Part shown: piece after piece, positions 19,426 to 31,495 of the stretch
Numbering within the stretch: position 1 is the first letter of the stretch
Layout: the number at the start of each line of letters is the position of its first letter
NCBI RefSeq assembly: GCF_026008515.1
Contig: NZ_BQYM01000009.1
Span: 62,001 to 126,000 of the forward strand
Source: Hoyosella levis
GTDB lineage: Bacteria > Actinomycetota > Actinomycetes > Mycobacteriales > Mycobacteriaceae
Length of the DNA: 64,000 bases
Reading direction: 5' to 3'
The notes under the pieces: generated by a model
Database searches by the model: none
What the model was told of the DNA's origin: nothing
The model's input: only the letters and a program-made list of their open reading frames with translations
Program-made: the position numbers and the translations under genes

Positions 19426-20109
19426 ATGGCAAGCGCAACCAACACCGGAACGACCAAGCTGACCCTCGACGTGCGCACCCCGGACGGTGCCACCAGCGGA
19501 ACCGTTGACCTGCCCGCCGAGCTCTTCGACGCGCCGATCAACATGCCGCTGATGCACCAGGTAGTCATCGCGCAGCTCGCGGCGGCTCGCCAGGGCACGC
19601 ACTCGACCAAGACGCGGGCCGAGGTCAGCGGCGGTGGCAAGAAGCCATACCGCCAGAAGGGCACTGGCCGGGCGCGCCAGGGCTCCACCCGCGCCCCGCA
19701 GTTCGTCGGCGGTGGCACGGTGCACGGCCCCAAGCCGCGCGACTACAGCCAGCGCACGCCCAAGAAGATGATCGCGGGAGCACTGCGCAGCGCGCTCTCC
19801 GACCGCGCACGCAACGAGCGCATCCAGGTCCTCACCGAGCTCGTCCCCGGGCAGAAGCCCTCCACCAGGGCCGTGAAGGACCTGCTCGCCACCCTGAGCA
19901 GCCGGAACAAGTTCCTGGTCGTGCTTGGACGTGACGATCTGGCGGCATGGAAGAGCATCAGCAACCTGGACAATGCTCACCCCATCGCTCCCGATCAGCT
20001 CAACACCTATGACGTGCTCAACAGCGAAGACCTGATCTTCACCGTCGAGGCACTTCACACGTTCATCGCCGCCCGCACGGGTGCCAGCACAGGGGAGGAG
20101 TCGAAGTGA
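19426..20109 (+). CDS. rplD: 50S ribosomal protein L4
   Basis: L4 lines the polypeptide exit tunnel; in enterobacteria it also represses its own operon. It is 227 residues. The tunnel loop is visible near residues 65-100 ([19 protein letters not shown], then [18 protein letters not shown]). It starts two bases after rplC and ends overlapping rplW. Confidence 0.97.
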   Translation: MASATNTGTTKLTLDVRTPDGATSGTVDLPAELFDAPINMPLMHQVVIAQLAAARQGTHSTKTRAEVSGGGKKPYRQKGTGRARQGSTRAPQFVGGGTVHGPKPRDYSQRTPKKMIAGALRSALSDRARNERIQVLTELVPGQKPSTRAVKDLLATLSSRNKFLVVLGRDDLAAWKSISNLDNAHPIAPDQLNTYDVLNSEDLIFTVEALHTFIAARTGASTGEESK

Positions 20110-20420
20110 ACGTCTCGCAGACACTCACTGATCCGCGTGACATCATCCTCGCGCCGGTGATCTCCGAGAAGTCCTACGGACTGATCGAGGAAAGCACCTA
20201 CACCTTCCTGGTGCATCCCGATGCGAACAAGACGCAGATCAAGATTGCCATCGAGAAGATCTTTGGCGTCAAGGTCGTCAGCGTCAACACCGCGAACCGC
20301 CAGGGCAAGCGCAAGCGCACCCGCCTCGGTTTTGGCAAGCGCAAGGACACCAAGCGGGCCTTCGTCACCCTCACGGCCGACAGCAAGCCCATCGAGCTCT
20401 TCGGAGGTCCGGTCGTCTAG
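20106..20420 (+). CDS. rplW: 50S ribosomal protein L23
   Basis: L23 sits at the tunnel exit and docks trigger factor and SRP. It is 104 residues from GTG 20106, which overlaps the rplD stop (GTGA), with GGGGAGGAG upstream. It has the expected [19 protein letters not shown] start and the basic loop [21 protein letters not shown]. Confidence 0.96.
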   Translation: MNVSQTLTDPRDIILAPVISEKSYGLIEESTYTFLVHPDANKTQIKIAIEKIFGVKVVSVNTANRQGKRKRTRLGFGKRKDTKRAFVTLTADSKPIELFGGPVV

Positions 20421-20469
20421 CGCTCAGCGTGACAATCGGAACTGACGAAACAAAGAGGACGAGAGACTC

Positions 20470-21303
<834 letters not shown>

Positions 21304-21316
21304 GAGGGAGTGAAAG

Positions 21317-21594
21317 ATGCCGCGCAGCCTAAAGAAGGGCCCGTTCGTCGATGACCACCTCCTCGCAAAGGTGGACGTTCAGAACGAAAAGGGTACAAAG
21401 CAGGTCATCAAGACCTGGTCACGTCGCTCGACCATCCTTCCAGACTTCATCGGACATACGTTTGCCGTCCACGATGGTCGCAAGCACGTCCCGGTGTTCG
21501 TCTCGGAGAACATGGTTGGCCACAAGCTCGGAGAGTTCGCGCCGACCCGGACGTTCAAGAGCCACATCAAGGAAGACCGGAAGAGCAAGCGCCG

Positions 21595-21598
<4 letters not shown>
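21317..21598 (+). CDS. rpsS: 30S ribosomal protein S19
   Basis: S19 of the small-subunit head, 93 residues. It begins [18 protein letters not shown] and contains [15 protein letters not shown], both diagnostic. AGGAGGGAG precedes the ATG. Its stop overlaps the rplV start by four bases (ATGA). Confidence 0.96.
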
Positions 21599-22805
<1,207 letters not shown>

Positions 22806-22807
22806 CG

Positions 22808-23224
22808 ATGCTGATCCCACGCAGGGTGAAACACCGTAAGCAGCACAAGCCGAAGCGCACTGGGCTCGCCAAGGGCGGCACCCAGGTGGTGTTCGGTGAC
22901 TACGGTATCCAGGCGCTCGAGCCCGCTTACCTGACCAACCGGCAGATCGAGTCCGCGCGTATCGCCATCAACCGGCACATCCGCCGTGGCGGTCGCGTCT
23001 GGATCAACGTCTTCCCGGACCGGCCACTCACCAAGAAGCCTGCCGAGACCCGCATGGGTTCCGGCAAGGGCTCTCCCGAGTGGTGGGTCGCGAACATCAA
23101 GCCAGGTCGTGTGATGTTCGAAATGACATACCCCAACGAGGAGGTGGCTCGCGAGGCCCTGCGCCGCGCGATCCACAAGCTCCCCATGAAATGCAGGATC
23201 GTGACGAGGGAGGGACAGTTCTGA
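22808..23224 (+). CDS. rplP: 50S ribosomal protein L16
   Basis: L16 contacts the A-site tRNA elbow region. It is 138 residues, with [13 protein letters not shown] at the N-terminus and [19 protein letters not shown] near residue 80, both diagnostic. It starts three bases after rpsC and its stop overlaps the rpmC ATG. Confidence 0.97.
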   Translation: MLIPRRVKHRKQHKPKRTGLAKGGTQVVFGDYGIQALEPAYLTNRQIESARIAINRHIRRGGRVWINVFPDRPLTKKPAETRMGSGKGSPEWWVANIKPGRVMFEMTYPNEEVAREALRRAIHKLPMKCRIVTREGQF

Positions 23225-23469
23225 TGGCTACAGGGACAAAGGCCTCAGAGCTTCGTGAACTCAACCAGGAAGAGCTCGTTGAGCGGCTCCGCGAAGCTAA
23301 GGAAGAGCTCTTCAACCTGCGTTTCCAGATGGCAACGGGCCAGCTCGACAACAACCGTCGGCTGGGCACGGTGCGCAAGGAGATCGCGCGGATCTACACC
23401 GTGCTGCGCGAGCGCGAGCTCGGCCTTGCCGCCGGACCAGAGGCAGACACGGCTGGTGACGCAGCATGA
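23224..23469 (+). CDS. rpmC: 50S ribosomal protein L29
   Basis: Small two-helix protein near the tunnel exit, 81 residues from ATG 23224, which shares its A with the rplP TGA. The family core is [19 protein letters not shown], then [20 protein letters not shown] longer in-frame reading starting at 23080 lies inside rplP and is a shadow. Confidence 0.96.
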   Translation: MATGTKASELRELNQEELVERLREAKEELFNLRFQMATGQLDNNRRLGTVRKEIARIYTVLRERELGLAAGPEADTAGDAA

Positions 23470-23765
23470 GTGAGGACAAGGCAGTGGAAACAACCGCCGC
23501 AGAAGCGCAGCAGGAGCGCAACCAGCGCAAGACGCGTATCGGTTACGTCGTCTCCGACAAGATGCAGAAGACCATCGTCGTGGAGCTCGAGGATCGCGTG
23601 AAGCACCCTCTCTACGGTAAGGTCATCCGGCGCACCAGCAGGGTTAAGGCCCATGACGAGAACGGGACCGCCGGTATCGGCGACCGCGTGCTCCTGATGG
23701 AGACCCGCCCGCTGTCGGCTACCAAGCATTGGCGCCTCGTGGAGATCCTCGAGAAGGCCAAGTGA
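23466..23765 (+). CDS. rpsQ: 30S ribosomal protein S17
   Basis: S17, an OB-fold primary 16S rRNA binder, 99 residues. It contains [38 protein letters not shown] and [20 protein letters not shown] 20-residue N-terminal extension rich in Glu, Ala and Gln precedes the conserved domain. The ATG overlaps the rpmC stop (ATGA). A strong hairpin follows, so this probably ends the S10 operon. Confidence 0.96.
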   Translation: MSEDKAVETTAAEAQQERNQRKTRIGYVVSDKMQKTIVVELEDRVKHPLYGKVIRRTSRVKAHDENGTAGIGDRVLLMETRPLSATKHWRLVEILEKAK

Positions 23766-23771
23766 TTTATC

Positions 23772-23804
23772 GGCGGGTCCCTGCGAACCAAGCAGGGACC
23801 CGCC
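23772..23804 (+). terminator. Perfect hairpin between S10 and spc operons
   Basis: 13-bp perfect stem (23772-23784 with 23792-23804), 7-nt loop, and no T-run afterwards. It lies 7 bases after the rpsQ stop and 65 bases before rplN. It may act as a partial terminator, an attenuator or an RNA processing site. Confidence 0.6.
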
Positions 23805-23869
23805 GTGGACCAGGCGTGCACAGGTCGGAAATCTGGCACGCATCAATCCAGGTTCAGGAGTGAACAACA

Positions 23870-24238
23870 GTGATCCAGCAGGAATCGCGACTCCGCGTCG
23901 CCGATAACACCGGGGCCAGGGAAATCCTGTGCATCCGCGTGCTCGGTGGCTCGGGTCGTCGCTACGCAGGGATCGGCGACGTCATTGTCGCCACCGTCAA
24001 GGAAGCCATCCCCGGCGGCAACGTCAAGCGTGGCGACGTGGTCAAGGCCGTCATCGTCCGGACCTCCAAGGAACGGCGCCGTCCCGATGGCTCGTACATC
24101 CGGTTCGACGAGAACGCGGCGGTGATCCTCAAGAACGCCACGGATCCTCGTGGCACGCGCATCTTCGGCCCGGTTGGCCGCGAGCTCCGCGACAAGAAGT
24201 TCATGAAGATCGTCTCGCTGGCGCCGGAGGTGCTGTGA
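23870..24238 (+). CDS. rplN: 50S ribosomal protein L14
   Basis: L14 at the subunit interface, 122 residues from GTG 23870 with AGGAG upstream. It begins [19 protein letters not shown] and contains [20 protein letters not shown] and [20 protein letters not shown], the standard L14 blocks. First gene of the spc-type operon. Its stop overlaps the rplX ATG. Confidence 0.97.
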   Translation: MIQQESRLRVADNTGAREILCIRVLGGSGRRYAGIGDVIVATVKEAIPGGNVKRGDVVKAVIVRTSKERRRPDGSYIRFDENAAVILKNATDPRGTRIFGPVGRELRDKKFMKIVSLAPEVL

Positions 24239-24555
24239 TGAAGGTACGCAAGGGCGACACAGTCCTGGTCGTGTCCGGCAAGGACAAGGGAGCCAAGGGC
24301 AAGGTCATCGAGGCCTACCCGAAGCGCCACAAGGTCCTCGTCGAGGGCGTCAACCGGATGAAGAAGCACACCCCCGTCTCCGCCAACCAGCGGGGCGCGC
24401 AGTCCGGCGGCATCGTGACCCAGGAAGCGCCGATCCATGTCTCCAACGTCATGGTCATCGATGCGGACGGGAGCCCCTCCCGCATCGGCTACCGGCGTGA
24501 CGAGGAGTCCGGCAAGAAGGTCCGGATCTCCCGCAAGACCGGGAAGGACATCTGA
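24238..24555 (+). CDS. rplX: 50S ribosomal protein L24
   Basis: L24, an assembly initiator, 105 residues from ATG 24238 (TGATG overlap with rplN). The KOW motif is at the start ([19 protein letters not shown]), followed by [12 protein letters not shown] and the C-terminal [19 protein letters not shown]. Confidence 0.96.
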   Translation: MKVRKGDTVLVVSGKDKGAKGKVIEAYPKRHKVLVEGVNRMKKHTPVSANQRGAQSGGIVTQEAPIHVSNVMVIDADGSPSRIGYRRDEESGKKVRISRKTGKDI

Positions 24556-24557
24556 AC

Positions 24558-25124
24558 ATGACCTCTGTGGAGAACAAGATCCAGCCGCGCCTCAAGACCC
24601 GCTACCGGGCCGAGATCCGCGACGCGCTCAACCAGCAATTCGACTATGCCAACGTCATGCAGATCCCTGGCGTCGTCAAGGTCGTTGTCAACATGGGTGT
24701 CGGTGATGCAGCTCGCGATGGCAAGCTCATCAACGGTGCCGTCCGCGACCTCGCACTGATCACCGGGCAGAAGCCCGAGGTCCGCAAGGCGCGCAAGTCG
24801 ATCGCCCAGTTCAAGCTCCGCGAGGGCATGCCCATCGGTGCTCGCGCTACCCTGCGCGGCGACCGCATGTGGGAGTTCCTCGACCGGCTGGTCACCATCG
24901 CGCTGCCCCGTATCCGGGACTTCCGTGGCCTGTCCCCGAAGCAGTTCGACGGCAACGGCAACTACACGTTCGGCCTCAACGAGCAGTCCATGTTCCACGA
25001 GATCGACATTGATTCGATCGATCGTCCCCGCGGCATGAACATCACCGTGGTGACGACGGCCACCAACGATGAGGAAGGGCGCGCGCTGCTGCGCGAGCTC
25101 GGCTTCCCGTTCAAAGAGAACTGA
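24558..25124 (+). CDS. rplE: 50S ribosomal protein L5
   Basis: L5 binds 5S rRNA and the P-site tRNA. It is 188 residues, with [38 protein letters not shown] and [19 protein letters not shown] all visible. It starts two bases after rplX. The expected next gene, rpsZ/rpsN for S14, is absent; a 164-base gap with a hairpin follows instead. Confidence 0.97.
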   Translation: MTSVENKIQPRLKTRYRAEIRDALNQQFDYANVMQIPGVVKVVVNMGVGDAARDGKLINGAVRDLALITGQKPEVRKARKSIAQFKLREGMPIGARATLRGDRMWEFLDRLVTIALPRIRDFRGLSPKQFDGNGNYTFGLNEQSMFHEIDIDSIDRPRGMNITVVTTATNDEEGRALLRELGFPFKEN

Positions 25125-25165
25125 TACCAGGGGCTAGCGCCCAGGCGTGGACATGGCCTAGCGGT

Positions 25166-25199
25166 GATCCTCGGGGCAGCGAGAGCCGCCCCGGGGATC
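25166..25199 (+). repeat. Hairpin in the gap where S14 is usually encoded
   Basis: 12-bp stem with one G-U pair (25166-25177 with 25188-25199) and a 10-nt loop. The 164-base gap between rplE and rpsH is too short for a 61-residue S14, and no Cys-x2-Cys pattern is encoded there. The hairpin lacks a T-run, so readthrough into rpsH is likely. Confidence 0.7.
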
Positions 25200-25288
25200 C
25201 GCAAGGTTTAGTCCTCACCACACACCCACTTCCACTTCGCTGTAGGCCCAGAGGGAACCGCGGCGAGAAAGGTGAACAGGTCACCTCC

Positions 25289-25687
25289 ATGACCATGACC
25301 GATCCGGTCGCAGACATGCTGACACGTCTGCGCAATGCAAACTCGGCATTCCACGACACCGTGGCCATGCCGCATTCGAAGCTCAAGGCGAACATCGCCG
25401 AGATCCTCAAGCGCGAGGGCTACATCGCCGACTACCGCAGCGAGCCCGCTCGCATCGGGCAGACACTCGTGCTCGAGCTGAAGTTCGGCCCGAGCCGGGA
25501 GCGCTCCATCGCGGGCCTCCGTCGCGTGTCGAAGCCAGGGCTGCGCGTGTACGCGAAGTCCACCAACCTGCCGAAGGTGCTTGGCGGCCTGGGCGTGGCT
25601 ATCATCTCCACGTCCTCGGGCCTGGTCACCGACCGTCAGGCTGCGACTCAAAAGGTAGGCGGGGAAGTCCTCGCCTACGTCTGGTGA
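25289..25687 (+). CDS. rpsH: 30S ribosomal protein S8
   Basis: S8, a central-domain organiser of 16S rRNA, 132 residues from ATG 25289 (ATG 25295 is an alternative). It starts [16 protein letters not shown] after two residues and ends with [20 protein letters not shown], the diagnostic C-terminus. It follows the gap in which S14 is missing. Confidence 0.97.
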   Translation: MTMTDPVADMLTRLRNANSAFHDTVAMPHSKLKANIAEILKREGYIADYRSEPARIGQTLVLELKFGPSRERSIAGLRRVSKPGLRVYAKSTNLPKVLGGLGVAIISTSSGLVTDRQAATQKVGGEVLAYVW

Positions 25688-25700
25688 GGGAGGCCACGTC

Positions 25701-26240
25701 ATGTCACGCATTGGAAAGCACCCAGTTGCCGTCCCCTCCGGCGTCGATGTCACCATCGATGGCCAGGACGTCGTAGTAAAGGGCCCCAAGGGCACCCTGT
25801 CGCTCACCGTCAGCCAGCCGATCTCGGTCGCTCGCGGCGAAAGCGGCACCATCGAGGTCTCGCGCCCTGATGAGGAGCGCAAGAGCCGTTCCCTGCACGG
25901 CCTGTCCCGCACCTTGATCAAGAACATGGTCGTAGGCGTCACCGAGGGCTACACCGCCAACATGGAGATCCATGGTGTCGGCTATCGCGTGCAGCAGAAG
26001 GGCCAGAACCTCGAGTTCGCGCTCGGCTACAGCCACCCGGTCCCCGTCGAGGCTCCCGAAGGCATCACGTTCAAGGTCGAGACCCCCACCAAGTTCTCGA
26101 TCTCCGGCATCAACAAGCAGCAGGTCGGGCAGATTGCCTCGAACATCCGCCGCTTGCGTCGCCCCGATCCCTACAAGGGCAAGGGAATCCGCTACGCCGG
26201 TGAGCAGATCCGTCGCAAGGAAGGAAAGACGGGTAAGTGA
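25701..26240 (+). CDS. rplF: 50S ribosomal protein L6
   Basis: L6 near the sarcin-ricin loop and factor-binding site, 179 residues. It begins [18 protein letters not shown] and ends with [20 protein letters not shown], a signature of the family. It overlaps the rplR start by four bases (GTGA). Confidence 0.97.
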   Translation: MSRIGKHPVAVPSGVDVTIDGQDVVVKGPKGTLSLTVSQPISVARGESGTIEVSRPDEERKSRSLHGLSRTLIKNMVVGVTEGYTANMEIHGVGYRVQQKGQNLEFALGYSHPVPVEAPEGITFKVETPTKFSISGINKQQVGQIASNIRRLRRPDPYKGKGIRYAGEQIRRKEGKTGK

Positions 26241-26662
26241 CCATGAGCCAGACATCGAACTCAGCATCCAACAAGCCCACCAAGCGCACCCCGCTTGGAA
26301 CCGACGCCTCCACCCAGCGGCGCATCTCCCGGGCACGCCGTCACTTCCGGCTCCGCAAGAAGGTCTCCGGCACGCCGGACCGGCCTCGCCTTGCAGTGCA
26401 CCGCTCCGCGCGGCACATCCACGTCCAGGTCATCAACGACATCGACGGCCGCACCCTGGCCGCTGCTTCCAGCATGGAAGACGATGTCCGCGCGATCGAG
26501 GGCGACAAGTCAGCACGCAGCGCCAAGGTTGGTGCTCTCATCGCTGAGCGCGCCAAGGACGCCGGCATCGACGCTGTGGTGTTCGATCGCGGTGGCCACG
26601 ACTACCACGGCAGGATTGCCGCGCTAGCCGACGCAGCACGTGAAGGTGGCCTGAACTTCTAA
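26237..26662 (+). CDS. rplR: 50S ribosomal protein L18
   Basis: L18 binds 5S rRNA. It is 141 residues from GTG 26237 (ATG 26243 possible). A 30-residue Ser/Thr/Asn-rich N-terminal stretch precedes the conserved [20 protein letters not shown], and the C-terminus has [20 protein letters not shown]. Standard place between rplF and rpsE. Confidence 0.96.
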   Translation: MTMSQTSNSASNKPTKRTPLGTDASTQRRISRARRHFRLRKKVSGTPDRPRLAVHRSARHIHVQVINDIDGRTLAAASSMEDDVRAIEGDKSARSAKVGALIAERAKDAGIDAVVFDRGGHDYHGRIAALADAAREGGLNF

Positions 26663-26714
26663 TGATGACCACCACCAGCAACACCCCAGAACGTACGAAC
26701 GGAAGGAAAGCCTG

Positions 26715-27362
26715 ATGCCGGGACGTGGTCGGCGCGACGGCGGAAGCGGACCCGCCGCGAACAACAACCCAAGCGGCGGCGGGGACAACGACCGCCGCGA
26801 TCGCCGCGATCGCCGCGATAACAACCGCGGTGGCGCAGCGGCCGAGAAGTCCAACCACCTCGAGCGCGTGGTCACCATCAACCGTGTCGCCAAGGTCGTC
26901 AAGGGCGGACGGCGGTTCAGCTTCACCGCGCTCGTCGTCGTCGGCGACGGCAATGGCGTTGTCGGTGTGGGCTATGGCAAGGCCAAGGAAGTTCCCTCGG
27001 CCATCCAGAAGGGTGTCGAGGAAGCGCGCAAGAACTTCTTCCGCGTTCCCCTCATCGGTGGCACCATCACTCACCCCGTCCAGGGAGAGGCAGCCGCGGG
27101 AGTCGTTCTCCTGCGTCCCGCTAGCCCTGGTACCGGTGTGATCGCCGGTGGCGCGGTGCGCGCGGTCCTCGAGTGCGCGGGCATCCACGACATCCTGTCC
27201 AAGTCGCTTGGTAGCGACAACGCCATCAACGTCGTGCACGCGACCGTTGCCGCGCTCAAGCAGCTGCAGCGTCCCGAGGAAGTCGCTGCTCGCCGCGGCC
27301 TCCCCATCGAGGACGTTGCTCCTGCTGGCATGCTCCGTGCACGCGCAGCGCAGGAGGCATAG
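26715..27362 (+). CDS. rpsE: 30S ribosomal protein S5
   Basis: S5 helps decoding accuracy and mRNA unwinding. It is 215 residues, longer than the E. coli protein because of a 45-residue low-complexity N-terminus that contains a three-fold Arg-Arg-Asp repeat. The conserved domains start at [19 protein letters not shown] and include [29 protein letters not shown] precedes the ATG. Confidence 0.97.
   Translation: MPGRGRRDGGSGPAANNNPSGGGDNDRRDRRDRRDNNRGGAAAEKSNHLERVVTINRVAKVVKGGRRFSFTALVVVGDGNGVVGVGYGKAKEVPSAIQKGVEEARKNFFRVPLIGGTITHPVQGEAAAGVVLLRPASPGTGVIAGGAVRAVLECAGIHDILSKSLGSDNAINVVHATVAALKQLQRPEEVAARRGLPIEDVAPAGMLRARAAQEA
26793..26819 (+). repeat. Three tandem 9-bp units inside rpsE
   Basis: CGCCGCGAT is repeated three times without interruption and encodes Arg-Arg-Asp each time, in the unstructured N-terminal extension of S5. 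A slippage-prone in-frame microsatellite. Confidence 0.85.
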
Positions 27363-27364
27363 CA

Positions 27365-27544
27365 ATGGCCGAACTGAAGATCACCCAGGTGCGCAGCACC
27401 ATCGGTGCCAACCACAAGCAGCGCGAGAGCATCCGCACGCTCGGTCTCAAGCGGATCCGCCACACGGTCGTCCGCGAGGACAGCCCGCAGGTCAAGGGTC
27501 TTGTTCATCGGGTGCGGCACCTCGTCACCGTTGAGGAGGTCTAG
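27365..27544 (+). CDS. rpmD: 50S ribosomal protein L30
   Basis: Short gene of 59 residues between rpsE and rplO. It reads [20 protein letters not shown], then [14 protein letters not shown] and [10 protein letters not shown], the complete L30 family pattern. ATG 27365 lies two bases after the rpsE stop, and the TAG ends at 27544, four bases before rplO. Confidence 0.96.
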   Translation: MAELKITQVRSTIGANHKQRESIRTLGLKRIRHTVVREDSPQVKGLVHRVRHLVTVEEV

Positions 27545-27548
27545 ATCC

Positions 27549-27989
27549 ATGACCATCAAACTGCACCATCTTCGCCCCGCTGAAGGGTCGAAGAAGGACA
27601 AGATGCGCGTCGGTCGAGGCGAAGGCTCCAAGGGCAAGACCGCGGGCCGTGGCACCAAGGGCACGAAGGCGCGCAAGCAGGTTCCCGTGACCTTCGAGGG
27701 CGGGCAGATGCCGCTGCACATGCGGCTGCCCAAGCTGAAGGGCTTCAAGAACCGCTTCCGCACCGAGTACCAGCCCCTCAATGTCGGCGACATCGCCCGC
27801 TTGTTCCCCGAGGGTGGCGCTCTCGGCGTCGATGACTTCGTCCAGGCCGGGCTCGTCCGCAAGAACGAGCTCGTCAAGGTCCTCGGCGAGGGCGACATCA
27901 CGGTGGCCGTGCAGGTCACTGCGCACAAGTTCTCCGGCTCCGCCAAGGAGAAGATCACCGCAGCTGGTGGCACCGCTACCGAGCTGTGA
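27549..27989 (+). CDS. rplO: 50S ribosomal protein L15
   Basis: L15, a late-assembly protein, 146 residues from ATG 27549 ([20 protein letters not shown]). The glycine/lysine-rich motif [19 protein letters not shown] and [20 protein letters not shown] are diagnostic. The frame is open further upstream, but that part lies inside rpmD. A strong hairpin follows. Confidence 0.97.
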   Translation: MTIKLHHLRPAEGSKKDKMRVGRGEGSKGKTAGRGTKGTKARKQVPVTFEGGQMPLHMRLPKLKGFKNRFRTEYQPLNVGDIARLFPEGGALGVDDFVQAGLVRKNELVKVLGEGDITVAVQVTAHKFSGSAKEKITAAGGTATEL

Positions 27990-28013
27990 CGGTCGAGACA
28001 CCGCACCGCATGA

Positions 28014-28052
28014 CCGAGAGGCCGTGAAGGAAACCCCTTGACGGCCTCTCGG
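28014..28052 (+). terminator. Perfect hairpin between rplO and secY
   Basis: 12-bp perfect stem (28014-28025 with 28041-28052), 15-nt loop and no T-run. It is probably an attenuator or processing site separating ribosomal genes from secY. A TAGAGT at 28143-28148 may be the -10 of a separate secY promoter, although no good -35 is visible. Confidence 0.55.
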
Positions 28053-28212
28053 CGTGTCCGCGCCGGGCAGCATCCCATGCGGACCCTGTAGCCGCAGCGG
28101 TGCGCGGCCTCGCGCGTCCGGGGGGAGATCCCCGGAAGCTGTTAGAGTTGACCCGAATCGACAGGCCAAGCCGGACTTGTGCCTGCCCTATCCCGCCAAG
28201 CCAGGAGGATCG

Positions 28213-29526
28213 TTGCTCTCCGCCTTCGTAACGGCCATCAGGACACCAGACCTGAGGCGGAAGATTCTCTTCACGCTGTGGATCATTGTCCTCTATCGCC
28301 TCGGAGCACAGGTCCCGTCTCCTGGCGTGGACTTCGCCAACATCAGGGTGTGCGTCGAGCAGGCCACCGGGGGAGACGCTGCGGGCCTGTACTCGCTCGT
28401 CAACCTGTTCTCCGGCGGCGCGCTGCTCCAGCTCTCGGTATTCGCCATCGGCGTGATCCCGTACATCACGGCCAGCATCATCGTGCAACTGCTGACCGTA
28501 GTGATCCCGAAGTTCGAGCAGCTGCGCAAGGAAGGCCCATCAGGGCAGGCCAAGATGACGCAGTACACCCGCTACCTGTCAGTGGCGCTCGCGCTGCTCC
28601 AGGCCACGGGCATCGCGGCGCTCGCGCGTAGCGGGCAGCTGCTCCAGTGCGAGCTGCCCATCATCGCGGACGACAGCGTCTTCGGGCTCTTCGTCCTAGT
28701 CCTCACCATGACCGCGGGCGCCACGCTGCTGATGTGGTTCGGCGAGCTCGTCACCGAGAAGGGCGTCGGCAATGGCATGTCCTTGCTGATCTTCGCGGGC
28801 ATCGCAGCGATGCTCCCGGTGGAGGGACGCAATATCCTCCAGAGCCGAGGTGGCGTCACCTTCGCGCTCGTCTGCATCGCGGCCGCGGTCATCATCACGG
28901 GCGTGGTGTTCGTCGAGCAGGGCCAGCGTCGCATCCCCGTGCAGTACGCCAAGCGGATGGTGGGGCGCCGCATGTACGGCGGAACCTCGACCTACTTGCC
29001 GCTGAAGGTCAACCAGGCCGGCGTCATCCCGGTGATCTTCGCATCGTCGTTGCTCTACATGCCGTTCCTCGTGGTCCAGTTGACGGTGGGCCAGGAGGAG
29101 CCACCGGCCTGGCAGCGGTTCATGACCGAGCACTTGATGAATCCGAGCAGCCCGGTCTATATCGTCGTGTACTTCGCGCTGATCATGTTCTTCACGTTCT
29201 TCTACGTGTCGATCACCTTCAACCCGGAGGACCGGGCCGAGGAGATGAAGAAGTACGGTGGCTTCATCCCCGGGATCCGCCCCGGCCGCCCGACCGCGGA
29301 GTACTTGCAGTACGTGCTCAATCGCATCACCCTCCCTGGCTCGATCTATCTCGGTACGATTGCAGTCTTGCCGAACGTGTTCCTCAACGCGGGCAGCGGT
29401 GGTGACTTGCAGAGCATTCCATTCGGTGGCTCGGCCGTCCTCATCATGGTCGTCGTGGCGCTCGATACGGTAAGGCAGATCGAAAGCCAGTTGATGCAGC
29501 GAAACTACGAAGGGTTCCTGAAGTGA
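28213..29526 (+). CDS. secY: Preprotein translocase subunit SecY
   Basis: Channel-forming subunit of the Sec translocon in the cytoplasmic membrane, 437 residues with about ten hydrophobic segments. TTG 28213 is chosen because a perfect AGGAGG lies four bases upstream, and the resulting [20 protein letters not shown] matches actinobacterial SecY starts; the open frame further upstream is not SecY-like. Recognisable blocks are [19 protein letters not shown] (plug and TM2), [12 protein letters not shown] and [13 protein letters not shown] (cytoplasmic loop). GTG overlap with adk follows. Confidence 0.96.
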   Translation: MLSAFVTAIRTPDLRRKILFTLWIIVLYRLGAQVPSPGVDFANIRVCVEQATGGDAAGLYSLVNLFSGGALLQLSVFAIGVIPYITASIIVQLLTVVIPKFEQLRKEGPSGQAKMTQYTRYLSVALALLQATGIAALARSGQLLQCELPIIADDSVFGLFVLVLTMTAGATLLMWFGELVTEKGVGNGMSLLIFAGIAAMLPVEGRNILQSRGGVTFALVCIAAAVIITGVVFVEQGQRRIPVQYAKRMVGRRMYGGTSTYLPLKVNQAGVIPVIFASSLLYMPFLVVQLTVGQEEPPAWQRFMTEHLMNPSSPVYIVVYFALIMFFTFFYVSITFNPEDRAEEMKKYGGFIPGIRPGRPTAEYLQYVLNRITLPGSIYLGTIAVLPNVFLNAGSGGDLQSIPFGGSAVLIMVVVALDTVRQIESQLMQRNYEGFLK

Positions 29527-30068
29527 GAATTGTCCTGCTAGGCCCCCCCGGAGCGGGCAAAGGCACGCAAGCCGCCATCCTGTCCGAGAAGCTCGGAGTC
29601 CCGCATATCTCCACTGGCGATCTGTTCCGCGCGAACATCGGCCAGGGAACCCCGCTCGGCCTCGAGGCCAAGGAGTACACGGACTCGGGCAAGCTCGTTC
29701 CCAGCGATATCACCAACCGGATGGTCGAGCAGCGCATCGAGGAACCCGATGCGGCCAACGGGTTCCTCCTCGACGGCTACCCCCGCACGGTTGATCAGGC
29801 CGAGGCGCTCGAGCGAATCCTCGCTGATCATGGCACCAAGCTCGACGCCGTCGTCTCCTTCGTCGTTGACGAGGAGGTCGTGGTCGCGCGCATGCTCGAG
29901 CGCGGCCGCGCGGACGACAACGAGGATGTCATCCGGACCCGCCTGCATGTTTACCGCGATGAGACCGCCCCGCTGCTCGAGCACTACGCGGACATCGTGA
30001 AGACGGTCGATGGCATCGGCGAGATCGAAGAGATCAACGCTCGCGCCATGAAGGCTCTTGGCAAGTGA
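29523..30068 (+). CDS. adk: Adenylate kinase
   Basis: Converts AMP and ATP to two ADP in the cytosol. It is 181 residues from GTG 29523, which overlaps the secY stop. The P-loop [11 protein letters not shown] is at residues 7-17, the NMP-binding part contains [12 protein letters not shown], and [13 protein letters not shown] follows near residue 80. The LID is the short type without zinc cysteines ([14 protein letters not shown]), as in other actinobacteria. Confidence 0.97.
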   Translation: MRIVLLGPPGAGKGTQAAILSEKLGVPHISTGDLFRANIGQGTPLGLEAKEYTDSGKLVPSDITNRMVEQRIEEPDAANGFLLDGYPRTVDQAEALERILADHGTKLDAVVSFVVDEEVVVARMLERGRADDNEDVIRTRLHVYRDETAPLLEHYADIVKTVDGIGEIEEINARAMKALGK

Positions 30069-30072
30069 TCGC

Positions 30073-30864
30073 GTGCGGCTGAGGCGACGCAAGGTCGTGC
30101 CATTCCGCACGGCTGGTGAGCTCGAGGCAATGGACGCGGCGGGCGCTGTGGTAGGTCGCGCGCTCGTCGCTGTCCGCGATGCCGCCCGGCCAGGCGTGAC
30201 GACGAAGGAACTCAATGAGGTCGCGCATGCCGTGATCCGCGAGGCCGGGGCCGTACCGTCCTTCCTGGGGTACCACGGCTTCACCGGATCGATCTGCGCG
30301 TCTGTCAACGAAGAGGTCGTCCACGGGATCCCGGGGGAGCGCGTGCTCAAGGCCGGCGACCTCGTGTCGATCGACTGCGGCGCGATCCTCGACGGTTGGC
30401 ATGGGGATTCTGCCTGGACCTTCGGGGTCGGCGAGCTATCGAAGCCGGATGCCGACCTCAGCGAGGCCACGCGGCTCACCCTCGAAGCGGGCATCGCCGC
30501 GATGGTTCCTGGCAACAGGTTGACCGATGTGTCTCATGCCCTCGAGCTGGGGACCCGCGCGATGGAGCGAAAGCACGGCCGCAGCTACGGCATCGTTGAT
30601 GGCTACGGTGGACACGCCATCGGGCGCGAGATGCACCTCGACCCGTTCCTGCCCAATGAGGGACCCGGAGGGAAGGGCCCCGAGCTGGTAGTCGGGTCGG
30701 TGCTCGCGATCGAGCCGATGCTGACGCTGGGGACGGTTGACACTCTCGTTCTTGATGATGACTGGACGGTTGTCACGGCGGATGGCACGCGCGCTGCCCA
30801 TTGGGAGCACACCGTCGCGGTCACCGAGGACGGTCCGCGGATCCTGACGCAGCGGCCGCAATAG
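30073..30864 (+). CDS. map: Methionine aminopeptidase, type I
   Basis: Removes N-terminal methionine from nascent proteins. It is 263 residues from GTG 30073, four bases after adk; a TTG at 30058 overlaps adk and is less likely. All five metal ligands of the pita-bread fold can be seen: Asp in SIDCGAI, Asp in HGDSAWTF, His in [12 protein letters not shown], Glu in LAIEPMLT and Glu in [11 protein letters not shown]. It lacks the N-terminal zinc-finger extension. It ends the secY-adk-map unit. Confidence 0.96.
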   Translation: MRLRRRKVVPFRTAGELEAMDAAGAVVGRALVAVRDAARPGVTTKELNEVAHAVIREAGAVPSFLGYHGFTGSICASVNEEVVHGIPGERVLKAGDLVSIDCGAILDGWHGDSAWTFGVGELSKPDADLSEATRLTLEAGIAAMVPGNRLTDVSHALELGTRAMERKHGRSYGIVDGYGGHAIGREMHLDPFLPNEGPGGKGPELVVGSVLAIEPMLTLGTVDTLVLDDDWTVVTADGTRAAHWEHTVAVTEDGPRILTQRPQ

Positions 30865-30907
30865 CACCTCGAGGCGCGATCGCGGTGGTTGCCGCGAGCC
30901 CAGGATT

Positions 30908-30936
30908 TTGATGTGCGACGAACTGTTGCGTACTAT
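30908..30936 (+). promoter_or_regulatory. Sigma-A type promoter before infA
   Basis: TTGATG (30908-30913), a 17-base spacer and TACTAT (30931-30936), about 90 bases before the infA ATG. It is a good housekeeping match and would start a new transcription unit for infA, rpsM, rpsK, rpsD, rpoA, rplQ and truA. Confidence 0.7.
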
Positions 30937-31025
30937 TGTGCGTTGGTGCCTCGAGCACCTGCACAGATCGCACAACAAGGTAGACGAATGGGCCGGGGTG
31001 AGCTCTGCCCGGGAACGCGGAGGAT

Positions 31026-31247
31026 ATGGCTAAGAAAGACGGCGCCATCGAGGTCGAGGGGCGTGTGATCGAACCACTTCCCAACGCGATGTTCCGCGTG
31101 GAGCTCGAAAACGGTCACAAGGTTCTCGCGCACATCAGTGGGAAGATGCGCCAGCACTACATCAGGATCCTCCCCGAGGACCGTGTCGTGGTGGAGCTTT
31201 CTCCCTACGATCTGTCACGGGGACGGATCGTCTACCGCTACAAGTAG
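31026..31247 (+). CDS. infA: Translation initiation factor IF-1
   Basis: IF-1 blocks the A site during initiation. It is 73 residues, the normal length for a single OB-fold protein: [40 protein letters not shown], ending IVYRYK. CGGAGGAT precedes the ATG. The 37-residue L36 gene (rpmJ) that usually follows is absent. Confidence 0.97.
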   Translation: MAKKDGAIEVEGRVIEPLPNAMFRVELENGHKVLAHISGKMRQHYIRILPEDRVVVELSPYDLSRGRIVYRYK

Positions 31248-31258
31248 CTTCCGACGAT

Positions 31259-31396
31259 CCAGCGGAGCACTCCGCTGGAATCGGGCCGGAATTCCCGTGG
31301 GTCCCCGGCATGATGGCCTAGCAGCCAGATCGCCCCGGCCTCGCGGGCCACAATAAAGAAGGCCTCCCAGCACCACGTGCCCGATACGCGGGCACG
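31259..31396 (+). repeat. Two hairpins in the infA-rpsM gap, in place of rpmJ
   Basis: The 248-base gap holds a perfect 8-bp stem with tetraloop (31259-31266 with 31271-31278) and another perfect 8-bp stem with 5-nt loop (31376-31383 with 31389-31396). Only one cysteine-type TGC triplet occurs in the gap, so a four-ligand L36 cannot be encoded. No T-runs follow the hairpins. Confidence 0.65.
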
Positions 31397-31495
31397 CTCC
31401 CCCGGAACGGAGGCCGGGGCCTGGTTTCCATCCATACGGGTGGAGGACCGGGACGGGCTGGGAGAAGACCTCCGCAACCGAGAGGAAAACGCCGC

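Noticed and set aside
31248-31495. A hidden short rpmJ (L36) gene in the infA-rpsM gap
   Set aside because: Only one TGC triplet in the gap on the plus strand; four metal ligands cannot be encoded.
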